Of a stretch of 23,300 bases of DNA, positions 7,311-14,299 are shown piece by piece (position 1 is the first letter of the stretch; each line of letters begins with the position of its first letter). A model generated the notes under the pieces. It was not told the DNA's origin. It ran no database searches and saw only the letters and a list, made by a program, of their open reading frames with translations. Location: assembly GCA_003499955.1 (NCBI GenBank), contig DNRP01000124.1, positions 5,103-28,402 of the forward strand. Reading direction: 5' to 3'. A program made the translations under genes and the position numbers. The DNA comes from Cyanobacteria bacterium UBA9971 (GTDB taxonomy: Bacteria; Cyanobacteriota; Vampirovibrionia; Gastranaerophilales; UBA9971).

Positions 7311-7394
7311 TAATTGTCTTTCTTCTATTCGACAATTAGATTTTTTAGTAATAAAATAGCTGTAAAAGATGCTGAAACAAGTTCAGCATGACAA
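7311..7394. repeat. Cluster of two small hairpins upstream of pgsA
   Basis: TAATTGTC (7311-7318) pairs with GACAATTA (7331-7338) and is followed by GATTTTTTAG. ATGCTGAA (7369-7376) then pairs with TTCAGCAT (7382-7389) and is followed by GACAATTA. The second hairpin is of the GCTGAA...TTCAGCATGACA type that often accompanies the GTCATT repeats. No gene is visible between tmk and pgsA (7163-7425). Confidence 0.55.
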
Positions 7395-7425
7395 TTAATG
7401 ATTATCTAAAGGGAAGTGTAGAGAA

Positions 7426-8022
7426 ATGGCTAATTTTATTTCAATATTCAGAACAATTCTTGCATTTGCGGTTATCGCAATGCTTTTTATCAAAGTCAAT
7501 AAAGTTTATTGGTCGGCTTTTGGACTTACTATAATTGTAATATGGATGGACGGGCTTGACGGGTATATCGCCAGGAAATTCAATGAATGCTCAAAATTTG
7601 GCGCGCTTCTTGATATTTTAAGCGACAGAATTGTAGAAAATGTTTTCTGGATTTCTTTTGCGGTACTGGGCTGGATTCCTTTATGGATTCCTCTTGTTGT
7701 TATGACCAGAGGAATTATTACGGACGGTTTAAGAAGTCTGGCTCTCGAGCAAGGATTTACCGCCTTTGGTTCTACTACAATGATGAAAAACCCTATAGGC
7801 AAATTTATAGTAGCTTCCAACTTCGTAAGATTTACTTATGCAGTATGCAAAGCCGTTGCCTTTGCACTTTTAATAGCCGCCCACGTGCCTGCTGATTATC
7901 AATACAAGTCAATTATAACTATTATTGCTTATGCAAGTGTTTATATTGCTGTTTTATTGTGCATAGCAAGAGGGATTCCTGTAATGTTGGAAAGCAAAAG
8001 GTTTTTAAAGCCTGAAAATTAA
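7426..8022 (+). CDS. pgsA: CDP-alcohol phosphatidyltransferase, probably phosphatidylglycerophosphate synthase
   Basis: Membrane enzyme that moves the phosphatidyl group from CDP-diacylglycerol to an alcohol, most likely glycerol 3-phosphate. The 198-residue protein has about five hydrophobic segments and the family signature DGx2ARx8Gx3Dx3D, seen here as DGYIAR, then GALLDILSD, with conserved acidic residues in the active site. Substrate choice cannot be read from the sequence; a phosphatidylinositol- or cardiolipin-type activity is possible. AAGGGAAGTG and GAGA lie ahead of ATG 7426. It uses the product of cdsA (1973). The stop codon abuts a dispersed repeat at 8023. Confidence 0.85.
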   Translation: MANFISIFRTILAFAVIAMLFIKVNKVYWSAFGLTIIVIWMDGLDGYIARKFNECSKFGALLDILSDRIVENVFWISFAVLGWIPLWIPLVVMTRGIITDGLRSLALEQGFTAFGSTTMMKNPIGKFIVASNFVRFTYAVCKAVAFALLIAAHVPADYQYKSIITIIAYASVYIAVLLCIARGIPVMLESKRFLKPEN

Positions 8023-8059
8023 TTGTCATTCTGAGCGACCAGTGGGAGCGTAAGAATCT
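8023..8059 (-). repeat. Dispersed repeat of the GTCATTCTGAGCG type
   Basis: TTGTCATTCTGAGCG ... GGGAGCGTAAGAATCT begins at the first base after the pgsA stop. Its reverse complement resembles the degenerate element at 4266-4295. It may form a loose hairpin and serve as the 3' end of the pgsA transcript. Confidence 0.65.
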
Positions 8060-8081
8060 ATCCAAATTTTAATATCCAAAC

Positions 8082-8121
8082 AGATTGCCGCGTCGGCTCT
8101 TCGAGCCTCCTCGCAATGACA
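8082..8121 (-). repeat. Dispersed palindromic repeat, copy 3 (inverted relative to 7183)
   Basis: AGATTGCCGCGTCGGCTC, TTCGAGCC and TCCTCGCAATGACA match the reverse complement of 7183-7224 closely. Together with the opposite copy it brackets pgsA. An open reading frame extending trmL upstream to 8085 runs through this repeat and is not part of the gene. Confidence 0.8.
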
Positions 8122-8135
8122 GGAAATACTGGAAC

Positions 8136-8597
8136 ATGAATAAAAACTTTTTTAATATCGTCCTATATGAGCCGCAAATTCCGCAAAATACAGGAAATAT
8201 TGCCAGACTTTGCGCATGTACGGGAAGTTCTCTTTATCTGGTCGGCAAATTAGGTTTTCATATAACCGACAGGCATGTTAAAAGAGCAGGTCTTGATTAT
8301 TGGGACTCTGTAAATATCAATACTGTTTCAACGTTTGAGGAATTGCAAGAAAAATTTCCTGACAGCAATTTTTATTTTCTAAGCACTAAAGCTTCCAAAA
8401 AATATACTGAAATAACTTACAAAAAAGGAGATTTTCTGGTTTTTGGCAGCGAAACAAAAGGGTTGCCTGAAAAAATAATTTTTAACAATCCCAAAAACAG
8501 TCTTACTATCCAGATGCTCGATAACCAGAGAAGTCTTAATCTTTCAAATTCGGTTGCTATCGTGATTTATGAAGCTTTAAGACAGACAGGTTTTTAA
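8136..8597 (+). CDS. trmL: tRNA (cytidine/uridine-2'-O-)-methyltransferase TrmL-like
   Basis: SPOUT-family methyltransferase that would methylate the ribose of wobble position 34 in tRNA(Leu). The 153-residue protein (E. coli TrmL has 157) starts FNIVLYEPQIPQNTGNIAR, then CACTGSSLYLVGKLGF, and has the knotted cofactor-binding site FGSETKGLPE and SLNLSNSVAIVIYEALRQ at the C-terminus. I chose ATG 8136: AGGAAA lies 9 nt upstream, and the longer frame from TTG 8085 (MPRRLFEPPRNDRK) is the translation of a dispersed repeat. The next gene begins 18 nt after its stop, so the two may be cotranscribed. Confidence 0.92.
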   Translation: MNKNFFNIVLYEPQIPQNTGNIARLCACTGSSLYLVGKLGFHITDRHVKRAGLDYWDSVNINTVSTFEELQEKFPDSNFYFLSTKASKKYTEITYKKGDFLVFGSETKGLPEKIIFNNPKNSLTIQMLDNQRSLNLSNSVAIVIYEALRQTGF

Positions 8598-8615
8598 ATT
8601 AAGGAGTATTCAAAA

Positions 8616-9248
8616 ATGAAAATTTCTAAAAAATATCGAATTTTTATACTTTCGGTTTTAATTTTTATAAGTTTATTAACTCTTATAAAAACTCGCTTTG
8701 ACATTGAAAAAAGATTATTTAAAATTAATACCCCCCTTGCACCTCAAGAACTTGCTAAAATTGCTGTAGAGAAATATTTACTGGAAGACAAAATTGTTGT
8801 TACTTCAGGCATAAAAGGAGTACCCTCGGGAAAAAAAGGTGTATTTGTTACTATTTCCAATAAAAAATCAGGTTTAAGAGGATGTGTGGGAACAGTTCCT
8901 CCTGCTGTTGATTCTGAAAGCCTCGGGGATGAAATTGTTCAAGTTGCAATATTAAGCGCTACAACTGATAAAAGATTTTCATCAGTTTCAAAAAATGAAC
9001 TCAAAGATTTAAATTATTCCGTTGATATTTTGGAAACACCTATAACAATTAAATCAACGAAAGAATTAAATCCTGAAATATATGGTGTTATAGTTTTTGC
9101 AGGCAACAAAAATGGCGTAATTTTGCCTGATATTAAAGGAATTAACGATGCCAAGACACAGATTAAATTTGCAAGACAAAACGGCAACATAAAAGAAAAC
9201 GAAAAAACTACTAAAATACAAAAATTTAAAGTAAAACGATTCAATTAG
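8616..9248 (+). CDS. Membrane-anchored or exported AMMECR1-domain protein
   Basis: 210 residues. The N-terminus MKISKKYR followed by about 16 hydrophobic residues (10-24) is a signal anchor or uncleaved signal peptide, putting the rest in the periplasm. The body is an AMMECR1 domain: GVFVTIS, the hallmark LRGCVGT at 87-93, AILSATTDKRFSSVSKNEL, YSVDILETPITI, and GVILPD. This family occurs in the AmmeMemoRadiSam set and its biochemical role is not settled. AAGGAG lies 9 nt before the ATG, 18 nt after trmL. The C-terminal tail is rich in Lys and Asn. An extracytoplasmic AMMECR1 protein with no Memo or radical-SAM neighbour is unusual. Confidence 0.82.
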   Translation: MKISKKYRIFILSVLIFISLLTLIKTRFDIEKRLFKINTPLAPQELAKIAVEKYLLEDKIVVTSGIKGVPSGKKGVFVTISNKKSGLRGCVGTVPPAVDSESLGDEIVQVAILSATTDKRFSSVSKNELKDLNYSVDILETPITIKSTKELNPEIYGVIVFAGNKNGVILPDIKGINDAKTQIKFARQNGNIKENEKTTKIQKFKVKRFN

Positions 9249-9286
9249 TGTGATAATATAAAATAAATTTAAAAAGAGGATATAAT

Positions 9287-10168
9287 ATGAAAGGTATAAT
9301 TCTGGCAGGAGGAAAAGGAACAAGACTTTTCCCTGTAACACAAACAGTTTGCAAGCAACTTCTTCCTGTTTACGACAAGCCTATGATTTATTATCCCCTT
9401 TCTGTTCTTATGCTGGCAGGAATAAAAGAAATTTTAATTATTTCTACCCCTGAAGCGACTCCTCAGTTCCAAAATCTTCTTCAAGACGGTTCTCAATTAG
9501 GAATATCAATTTCATATAAAATTCAGCCATCCCCTGACGGACTTGCTCAAGCTTTTATTCTTGGAGAAGATTTTATTGGAAAAGATAATGTAGCTCTGGT
9601 TCTTGGAGATAATATTTTTTACGGGCAGGGTTTTTCGGGAATGTTAAATAATGCCGTCGAAAGACAAGAAGGCGCAACAGTTTTCGGTTACAGAGTTAAA
9701 GACCCGTATAGATTTGGTGTTGTAGAATTTGATAATTCGGGAAAAGTTCTTTCTCTTGAAGAAAAACCTTCCAATCCAAAGTCTGATTATGCCGTAACAG
9801 GGCTTTATTTCTACGATAACAAAGTCGTTCAATATGCAAAATCTTTAAAACCTTCACCAAGAGGCGAAATTGAGATTACTGATTTAAATAATGTTTATCT
9901 TAAAAATGGAAATTTAAATGTTGAACTGTTAGGAAGAGGTTTTGCCTGGTTAGATACGGGGACTCACGAATCTTTGCTTCAGGCTTCTCATTACATTGAA
10001 ACAATCGAAAAAAATCAGGGAATAAAAGTTGCATGCCTTGAAGAAATAGCTTATTTAAAGAAATTTATCAGCAAAGAAGATCTTTTAAAACAAGTAAAGT
10101 TTTATAATTCCAGTGATTACGGAATTTATTTAAAAAACATTATTTCTTCAGAATATGTGAACGTATAA
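9287..10168 (+). CDS. rfbA: Glucose-1-phosphate thymidylyltransferase
   Basis: Makes dTDP-glucose from glucose 1-phosphate and dTTP, first step of dTDP-rhamnose synthesis for surface polysaccharide. The 293-residue protein matches RmlA/RfbA throughout: [13 protein letters not shown] with [17 protein letters not shown], the central [21 protein letters not shown], the AVTGLYFYD segment, [10 protein letters not shown] and [23 protein letters not shown] precedes the ATG. The partners rfbB, rfbC and rfbD are not next to it, unlike in many genomes. It uses dTTP, to which tmk (6551) contributes. It converges on the gene at 10173 with only 4 nt between the stop codons. Confidence 0.95.
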   Translation: MKGIILAGGKGTRLFPVTQTVCKQLLPVYDKPMIYYPLSVLMLAGIKEILIISTPEATPQFQNLLQDGSQLGISISYKIQPSPDGLAQAFILGEDFIGKDNVALVLGDNIFYGQGFSGMLNNAVERQEGATVFGYRVKDPYRFGVVEFDNSGKVLSLEEKPSNPKSDYAVTGLYFYDNKVVQYAKSLKPSPRGEIEITDLNNVYLKNGNLNVELLGRGFAWLDTGTHESLLQASHYIETIEKNQGIKVACLEEIAYLKKFISKEDLLKQVKFYNSSDYGIYLKNIISSEYVNV

Positions 10169-10187
10169 AAACTTAATCAAGTTTTTT
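10167..10187. terminator. Bidirectional terminator shared by rfbA and the convergent gene
   Basis: AAAAACTT (10167-10174) pairs with AAGTTTTT (10179-10186) around AATC. Each strand ends with a T-run, and the stem overlaps both stop codons. The stem has a single G-C pair, so strength is doubtful. Confidence 0.5.
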
Positions 10188-10793
10188 CAACTTGTTTTCC
10201 GGTAAATTCACCCTGAATGTAGTAGCAAAAGTTACAGTTCGTCCTGGGCTTATAAGAAAATCAATTCCAACAAGTCCTTTTGAAATTCCTATCATAGGCA
10301 CAATTAAAGGTGTTATGCCTCCAATATTAAATTCATAATGCTCATATCCATGCAATGCCATTAATTTATATTTAAAGTCCATATTAACATCTTGCAGCAG
10401 GTTTTTTTCATAAATTTTTCTGGTAATTCCTGCATAATATGTCTGGGCATGATAGCTATTATTGTAAGTTCCTAATGTATATCCATCTAGATCAATAGCA
10501 ACAAGCTTATTAGACTCATTCATCTGATCTCTGTCTTCTCTCGTATGATAACTAAACATTAATAAGTTTAAAGCGTTGTCACCCGGCTCACCTTTTACAA
10601 ATTCCCAGCTGTTTTTCAAAAATTGTTTATCTTTTAATTTTTTATTTGTTGAAACATTCAGCTTAATAATATCAATCTTTCCATTGCCATTATTATTGAT
10701 ATTATTTGCAAGTTGTAATTTTTTTGACATTACGGGCACAGGGAATAATGCCACTAATATTAATATTAATATTAAATTTTTTATTTTTTTCAT
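10173..10793 (-). CDS. Secreted protein, possible PagP-like outer-membrane barrel
   Basis: 206 residues with a clear signal peptide (MKKIKNLILILILVALFPVP, cleavage probably after VMS). The mature part starts with an Asn/Lys-rich stretch, then has alternating aromatic strands: LLMFSYHTREDRD, LDGYTLGTYNNSYHAQTYYAGI, KLMALHGYEHYEF, TPLIVPMIGISKGLVGIDFLISPG and a C-terminal VTFATTFRVNL. Short beta-type strands and a P...G...IPG-like pattern near the end recall PagP, the lipid A palmitoyltransferase barrel, but the match is faint and I cannot confirm the catalytic His/Asp/Ser. Treat it as an uncharacterised envelope protein. The 10794-11011 gap upstream holds nothing I can support. Confidence 0.6.
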   Translation of the reverse strand: MKKIKNLILILILVALFPVPVMSKKLQLANNINNNGNGKIDIIKLNVSTNKKLKDKQFLKNSWEFVKGEPGDNALNLLMFSYHTREDRDQMNESNKLVAIDLDGYTLGTYNNSYHAQTYYAGITRKIYEKNLLQDVNMDFKYKLMALHGYEHYEFNIGGITPLIVPMIGISKGLVGIDFLISPGRTVTFATTFRVNLPENKLKKLD

Positions 10794-11011
10794 TTGACCC
10801 TGACTTTACTAATTAGCAGCTATCTTACTTATATTAAAATAGATAAAAAGAATAATTTCAATACATATATGTTTTTAATAAAAAATTTTTAATAATAGGT
10901 TTCAGGATTTTTAGGTTTTAATTTTAATGCATTTGAAAAATATTTTACCGACATCGAATAAAACAGACTATTCTTAGTGTAAATAAAAATGATTTACTGC
11001 CTTGTATCACT

Positions 11012-11395
11012 CTATTTATTTTCTTTGGGGAATGATTCGCAGTTTCTACACGATTTTTCGCAGGTATTTTTGGAAAATTCCCAGCATCTTTTTTCCATCT
11101 TTTTTAAAGCCGGACAATTTTCCCTTTTTTCTCCCTGACAATTTTTTAGTTTCCAGCACGGCGCGTACTCAAGAAGTCTTTTAACTCCTTCAATACTAAT
11201 ATTTTCATCATGAATCATGCTTCTTAAACATTGAATCCAGGCTAAATCACTTTGAGAAAAAAATCTTTTTCCTCCTTGCCTGCAAGGATTTATAAACCCT
11301 TCCGCTTCATATATTCTTAATGTTCTCGGGTGTACGCCAAGAAGATGCGCAGCTACTCCTATTGGATAAACGGGTAAATTTTCGTCTACTTGCAT
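11012..11395 (-). CDS. MerR-family regulator with Cys-rich C-terminus
   Basis: 127 residues. Residues 9-70 form a MerR winged helix-turn-helix (YPIGVAAHLLGVHPRTLRIY, then a GGKRFFSQSDLAWIQ wing). The C-terminal part has seven cysteines (80, 86, 94, 104, 112, 116, 119) in the pattern CWKLKNC ... NCPAL ... RCW ... TCEKSCRNCE, which could bind a metal or an Fe-S cluster as the signal-sensing site; this is inference. AAGGAT precedes ATG 11395. The gene is divergent from the NifX/Mrp operon and shares with it an inverted repeat at 11453-11476, its likely operator, so it should control both itself and that operon. Confidence 0.88.
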   Translation of the reverse strand: MQVDENLPVYPIGVAAHLLGVHPRTLRIYEAEGFINPCRQGGKRFFSQSDLAWIQCLRSMIHDENISIEGVKRLLEYAPCWKLKNCQGEKRENCPALKKMEKRCWEFSKNTCEKSCRNCESFPKENK

Positions 11396-11445
11396 ATTTT
11401 ATCCTTGCAAATTATAGTTTTCTTTAAATATGTATCTTTAATTTT

Positions 11446-11485
11446 ATATTAGACTTGACAATTCAAATTGTCAAGTTCATAATGT
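11446..11485. promoter_or_regulatory. Divergent promoters with shared operator-like inverted repeat
   Basis: ACTTGACAATT (11453-11463) and AATTGTCAAGT (11466-11476) form a perfect 11-bp dyad around CA. Each arm contains a consensus -35. Plus strand: TTGACA 11455-11460, 17 nt, CATAAT 11478-11483 (an alternative TAATGT at 11480-11485 gives the 19-nt spacer seen in MerR-activated promoters). Minus strand: TTGACA 11474-11469, 17 nt, TAATAT 11451-11446, aimed at merR. A protein bound to the dyad would cover both -35 boxes. Confidence 0.8.
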
Positions 11486-11507
11486 TTAAAGAAAAGAGGT
11501 GTTGCTC

Positions 11508-11870
11508 ATGAAAATAGCTATTACATCAAGCGGTTTAGATTTAGAAAGTGGAATTGATTTAAGATTTGGCAGGGCGTTTGGGTTTATAATTTACAATCTT
11601 GAAGATGATACATTTGAATTTACAGATAATAATCAGAATTTAAATGCTGCACAGGGTGCAGGTATTCAGGCGGCTCAAAATGTCGTTAATCAAAACGTTG
11701 ATGCAATAATAACAGGAAATTGCGGTCCAAAAGCTTTTACTGTTTTATCATCCGCCGGAGTAAAAATTTATGTCGGCGCAGAAGGAACTGTAAAAGATGC
11801 GATAGACAAATTCAGAAATAATGAACTTCAAGAAGCTGAATCTGCTAATGTAGAAGGTCATTGGGTTTAA
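11508..11870 (+). CDS. NifX/NifB-C-type dinitrogenase iron-molybdenum cofactor domain protein
   Basis: 120-residue single-domain protein of the NifX-like cofactor-binding family (ribonuclease H-like fold): MKIAITSSG, DLRFGRAFGFIIY, VDAIITGNCGPKAFTVLSSAGVKIYVG (the GNCGPKAF loop at about 70-77). Members carry or bind metal clusters, mostly outside nitrogen fixation. GAGGT lies 7 nt ahead of ATG 11508; the GTG 11499 and TTG 11502 in frame are too close to that site. It is the first gene of the operon after the divergent promoter. No nif structural genes are in the window, so a nitrogenase role is unlikely. Confidence 0.88.
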   Translation: MKIAITSSGLDLESGIDLRFGRAFGFIIYNLEDDTFEFTDNNQNLNAAQGAGIQAAQNVVNQNVDAIITGNCGPKAFTVLSSAGVKIYVGAEGTVKDAIDKFRNNELQEAESANVEGHWV

Positions 11871-11909
11871 CTAAAGCGGGCTTTTAAAATACAGAAAGGA
11901 GAAAACATT

Positions 11910-12161
11910 ATGCCAAGAGGTGATGGAACAGGACCAATGGGTAAAGGACCTGCAACAGGAAGAGGTTATGGAAATTGTTTGTCCTATGGTTTGCCTGTTT
12001 TTGCGGGAGCAATTTCAGGATTTGGCAGAAGTAGAGGATTTTGCAGAGGTCTTTGTTTTTTGGGATCGGTAATTGCAGGACTTGCAGCCGTTTTATATTT
12101 TTCAGGCAAAGATAAAAGAAAAATTGCAACAGAAAAACAAAGACCCGATATGAATCAATAG
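11910..12161 (+). CDS. Small DUF5320-like protein with a membrane segment
   Basis: 83 residues. The start MPRGDGTGPMGKGPATGRG is the hallmark of the DUF5320 small-protein family that accompanies NifX/Mrp genes in anaerobes. A Gly/Cys-rich section (C23, C45, C49) runs into one hydrophobic stretch (about 48-64), then a basic tail. The function is unknown. GAAAGGAG precedes the ATG; the gap from the NifX-like gene is 39 nt. The second gene at 12234 begins almost identically, so these are paralogs of which only this one has the membrane segment. Confidence 0.8.
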   Translation: MPRGDGTGPMGKGPATGRGYGNCLSYGLPVFAGAISGFGRSRGFCRGLCFLGSVIAGLAAVLYFSGKDKRKIATEKQRPDMNQ

Positions 12162-12233
12162 GTGTTTTTTAAATTCAAATATGCCTGAAAGAGTGTATTT
12201 CTTAGAACAACAAGAACAAAAGGAGAATTAATT

Positions 12234-12503
12234 ATGCCAAGAAGAGATGGAACAGGTCCAATGGGAATGGGACAAATGACAGGCAAAAGAATGGGCGTTT
12301 GTGCAGGAATCAGAACAGGTCAAGGCTGCGGAAATGGTCGCGGGATGGGAAACGGCAGAGGTTTTAATGCTCAATTTAGAGCCAATAATCTTGCACCGCT
12401 TCAACAAGATGAAGTTTCTTTATTAAAAAATCAAGCCGCTATTCTTGAAAGTACTTTAAGCAATGTTAAAGAAAAAATTTCTAAACTTGAAGAAAAAGAA
12501 TAA
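12234..12503 (+). CDS. Small DUF5320-like protein with coiled-coil tail
   Basis: 89 residues beginning MPRRDGTGPMGMGQMTGK, followed by a Gly/Arg/Asn-rich flexible section with two Cys (C23 and one near 32), and a helical heptad-like C-terminus (EVSLLKNQAAILESTLSNV, KEKISKLEEKE) that probably forms a coiled coil. AAAGGAG precedes the ATG. It shares its N-terminus with the protein at 11910 but lacks the membrane segment. Function is unknown; its position immediately before two Fe-S ATPases suggests it is a partner or adaptor, which is inference. Confidence 0.8.
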   Translation: MPRRDGTGPMGMGQMTGKRMGVCAGIRTGQGCGNGRGMGNGRGFNAQFRANNLAPLQQDEVSLLKNQAAILESTLSNVKEKISKLEEKE

Positions 12504-12513
12504 ACTACAACGA

Positions 12514-12554
12514 TAAAGGGCAGAAATTCTCTGCCCTTTACTCTTTATAAAGAG
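12514..12554 (+). terminator. Intra-operon hairpin followed by a palindrome over the next ribosome site
   Basis: TAAAGGGCAGA (12514-12524) pairs with TCTGCCCTTTA (12530-12540) around AATTC. It is directly followed by the perfect palindrome CTCTTTATAAAGAG (12541-12554), whose right arm contains the start of the GAGGTAAGG Shine-Dalgarno of the gene at 12567. There is no long U-tract, so it may be a partial terminator, a stability element or a switch for translation. Confidence 0.6.
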
Positions 12555-12566
12555 GTAAGGATTGAG

Positions 12567-13415
12567 ATGAAAATTGCAGTAGCAAGCGGCAAAGGCGGGA
12601 CAGGCAAAAGTACTGTTTCAACCAATTTAGCGTATTTGCTTTCTAAAACATATAAAAAAGTTTATTTGTTGGATTGTGATGTTGAAGAACCGAATTGTCA
12701 TATTTTTTTAAAACCGGTTTTCAGTTTTAGTGAACCTGTTTATGTACCCGTTCCGCAAGTTAATGCAGAAAAATGCGTTCAATGCGGTAAATGCGCCGAA
12801 ATCTGCCAGTACAATGCTTTGGCGTTTGTCAAAGGGAAGGTGATTGTTTTTCCTGAATTATGCCATGGCTGCGGGAGTTGCGGATTAATTTGTCCTTCAG
12901 GCGCAATTACAGAAACAGGAAGAGAAGTTGGTGTTGTTGAATCAGGATTTGCATCAGGGTTTAATTTTATTCACGGAAAATCAAGAATAGGCGAAGCAAT
13001 GTCACCACCGCTTATTAAAGCTGTTAAAAAACAAGCGGATAAAGAAGATTTTATAATTCAAATTCTTGATTGTCCTCCGGGAACATCTTGCCCTGTTATT
13101 GCTGCCGTTAGCGGCTCTGATTATGTATTTATGGTTACAGAACCCACACCGTTCGGGCTTTATGATTTAAAGCTCGCTGTTGATGTTATGAGAAAAATAG
13201 GTTTGCCTTTTGGAATAATTATAAATCGTTCGGAAGAAAACGATAACTTAATTGAAGATTACGCAAAATCGGAAAATATAAAGATATTAACTAAAATCCC
13301 TGATTCCAGAGCTATTGCTGAATGTTATTCAAGAGGCGAGCTTGTTTTAAAGCATTTACCGGAATTTAAAGAAGCTTTTGAACCGCTTATAAATATTATT
13401 AGGGAGAGAATGTAA
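12567..13415 (+). CDS. Mrp/MinD-type P-loop ATPase with ferredoxin domain (first of pair)
   Basis: 282 residues. A deviant Walker A motif GKGGTGKST (8-16) opens a MinD/Mrp (SIMIBI) ATPase fold, with LLDCDVEEPN as the Switch I region and LDCPPGTSCPV (168-177) as Walker B. Inserted at 70-109 is a 2[4Fe-4S] ferredoxin domain: C70, C73, C76, C80 and C99, C102, C105, C109. Proteins of this build are annotated as cobyrinic-acid-synthase-like or Mrp/NBP35 ATPases; clients are mostly unknown, and ATP-driven Fe-S or metal-cluster transfer is the usual suggestion. GAGGTAAGG precedes ATG 12567. The stop codon shares a base with the next start (TAATG). Confidence 0.9.
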   Translation: MKIAVASGKGGTGKSTVSTNLAYLLSKTYKKVYLLDCDVEEPNCHIFLKPVFSFSEPVYVPVPQVNAEKCVQCGKCAEICQYNALAFVKGKVIVFPELCHGCGSCGLICPSGAITETGREVGVVESGFASGFNFIHGKSRIGEAMSPPLIKAVKKQADKEDFIIQILDCPPGTSCPVIAAVSGSDYVFMVTEPTPFGLYDLKLAVDVMRKIGLPFGIIINRSEENDNLIEDYAKSENIKILTKIPDSRAIAECYSRGELVLKHLPEFKEAFEPLINIIRERM

Positions 13416-14281
13416 TGACAAAAGAACTTGTAATAATAAGCGGAAAAGGCGGAACAGGCAAAACAAGTTTAGTTGCAGCATTTGCAGCGCTTGCTCAAAA
13501 CAAAGTAATGGTTGATTGCGATGTTGATGCTGCCGATTTACATTTGATTTTAAACCCTCAAATTGAAATAACAACAGAATTTTATTCGGGTAAAACTGCT
13601 GAAATTAATCCTGAGATTTGTGTAAAATGCGGACGTTGTATTGAAGTTTGCAGATTTAATGCCGTTTCAGAAGACTTTGTTGTTGACGGAATAAAGTGCG
13701 AAGGCTGCGGAACTTGTTTTTATCAATGTCCTGTAAACGCAATAAAATTTGAACAAGTAAAATCAGGTGACTGGTTTGAGTCCAATACCCGTTTTGGCAA
13801 ACTTATTCACGCAAGACTTGGTGTTGCCGAAGAAAATTCCGGCAAACTGGTATCGCAAATACGAAATCATTCAAGACTCATTGCAAAACAAAATAATAAC
13901 GATTTAATTATCGTTGACGGTTCTCCGGGAATTGGCTGTCCTGTTATAGCTTCAATTTCAGGGGCGCATCTTGTGGTTATAGTAACAGAGCCGACTTTAT
14001 CAGGTTTTCATGATGCTGAAAGAGTTCTTGAACTTACAAAGCATTTTAAAATTCCTGCAAGTATTTGTATAAACAAATACGACTTGAATTTAGAATTAAC
14101 AAAACAAATAGAAAATTTTTGCAGGGAAAAAAATATTGAGATTGTCGGCAAAATTCCATACAGCAAAATCTTTACACAGGCAATGATAAAAGAACAAAAT
14201 ATTATTGAATATGAACCCGATGGTGAAGTTTCAAACAAAATAAAAAATATGTGGCATAAAATAGAAAATAAATTAATTTAA
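13415..14281 (+). CDS. Mrp/MinD-type P-loop ATPase with ferredoxin domain (second of pair)
   Basis: 288 residues, paralog of the preceding gene. Deviant Walker A SGKGGTGKTS at 9-18, VDCDVDAADL next, ferredoxin cysteines C69, C72, C75, C79 and C95, C98, C101, C105, and IVDGSPGIGCPV as Walker B (about 166-177) with an Asp-Gly-Ser-Pro variation on the first paralog's Asp-Cys-Pro-Pro. The 1-nt overlap indicates coupled, probably equimolar synthesis, so the two likely form a heterodimer (family dimers bind ATP at the interface). The gene at 14300 follows by 18 nt. Confidence 0.9.
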   Translation: MTKELVIISGKGGTGKTSLVAAFAALAQNKVMVDCDVDAADLHLILNPQIEITTEFYSGKTAEINPEICVKCGRCIEVCRFNAVSEDFVVDGIKCEGCGTCFYQCPVNAIKFEQVKSGDWFESNTRFGKLIHARLGVAEENSGKLVSQIRNHSRLIAKQNNNDLIIVDGSPGIGCPVIASISGAHLVVIVTEPTLSGFHDAERVLELTKHFKIPASICINKYDLNLELTKQIENFCREKNIEIVGKIPYSKIFTQAMIKEQNIIEYEPDGEVSNKIKNMWHKIENKLI

Positions 14282-14299
14282 GAAAAGGAGAATAAAATT

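Noticed and set aside
8085..8135. Upstream extension of trmL from TTG 8085
   Set aside because: The added residues are the translation of a dispersed repeat; ATG 8136 has a well-placed AGGAAA and gives the family length.
11499..11507. GTG 11499 as start of the first NifX-like gene
   Set aside because: It overlaps the GAGGT ribosome site; ATG 11508 has proper spacing and gives the usual N-terminus.
11908..12129. 73-codon minus-strand frame in the NifX operon
   Set aside because: Antisense to the DUF5320-like gene, which has a clear Shine-Dalgarno and the family's hallmark N-terminus.
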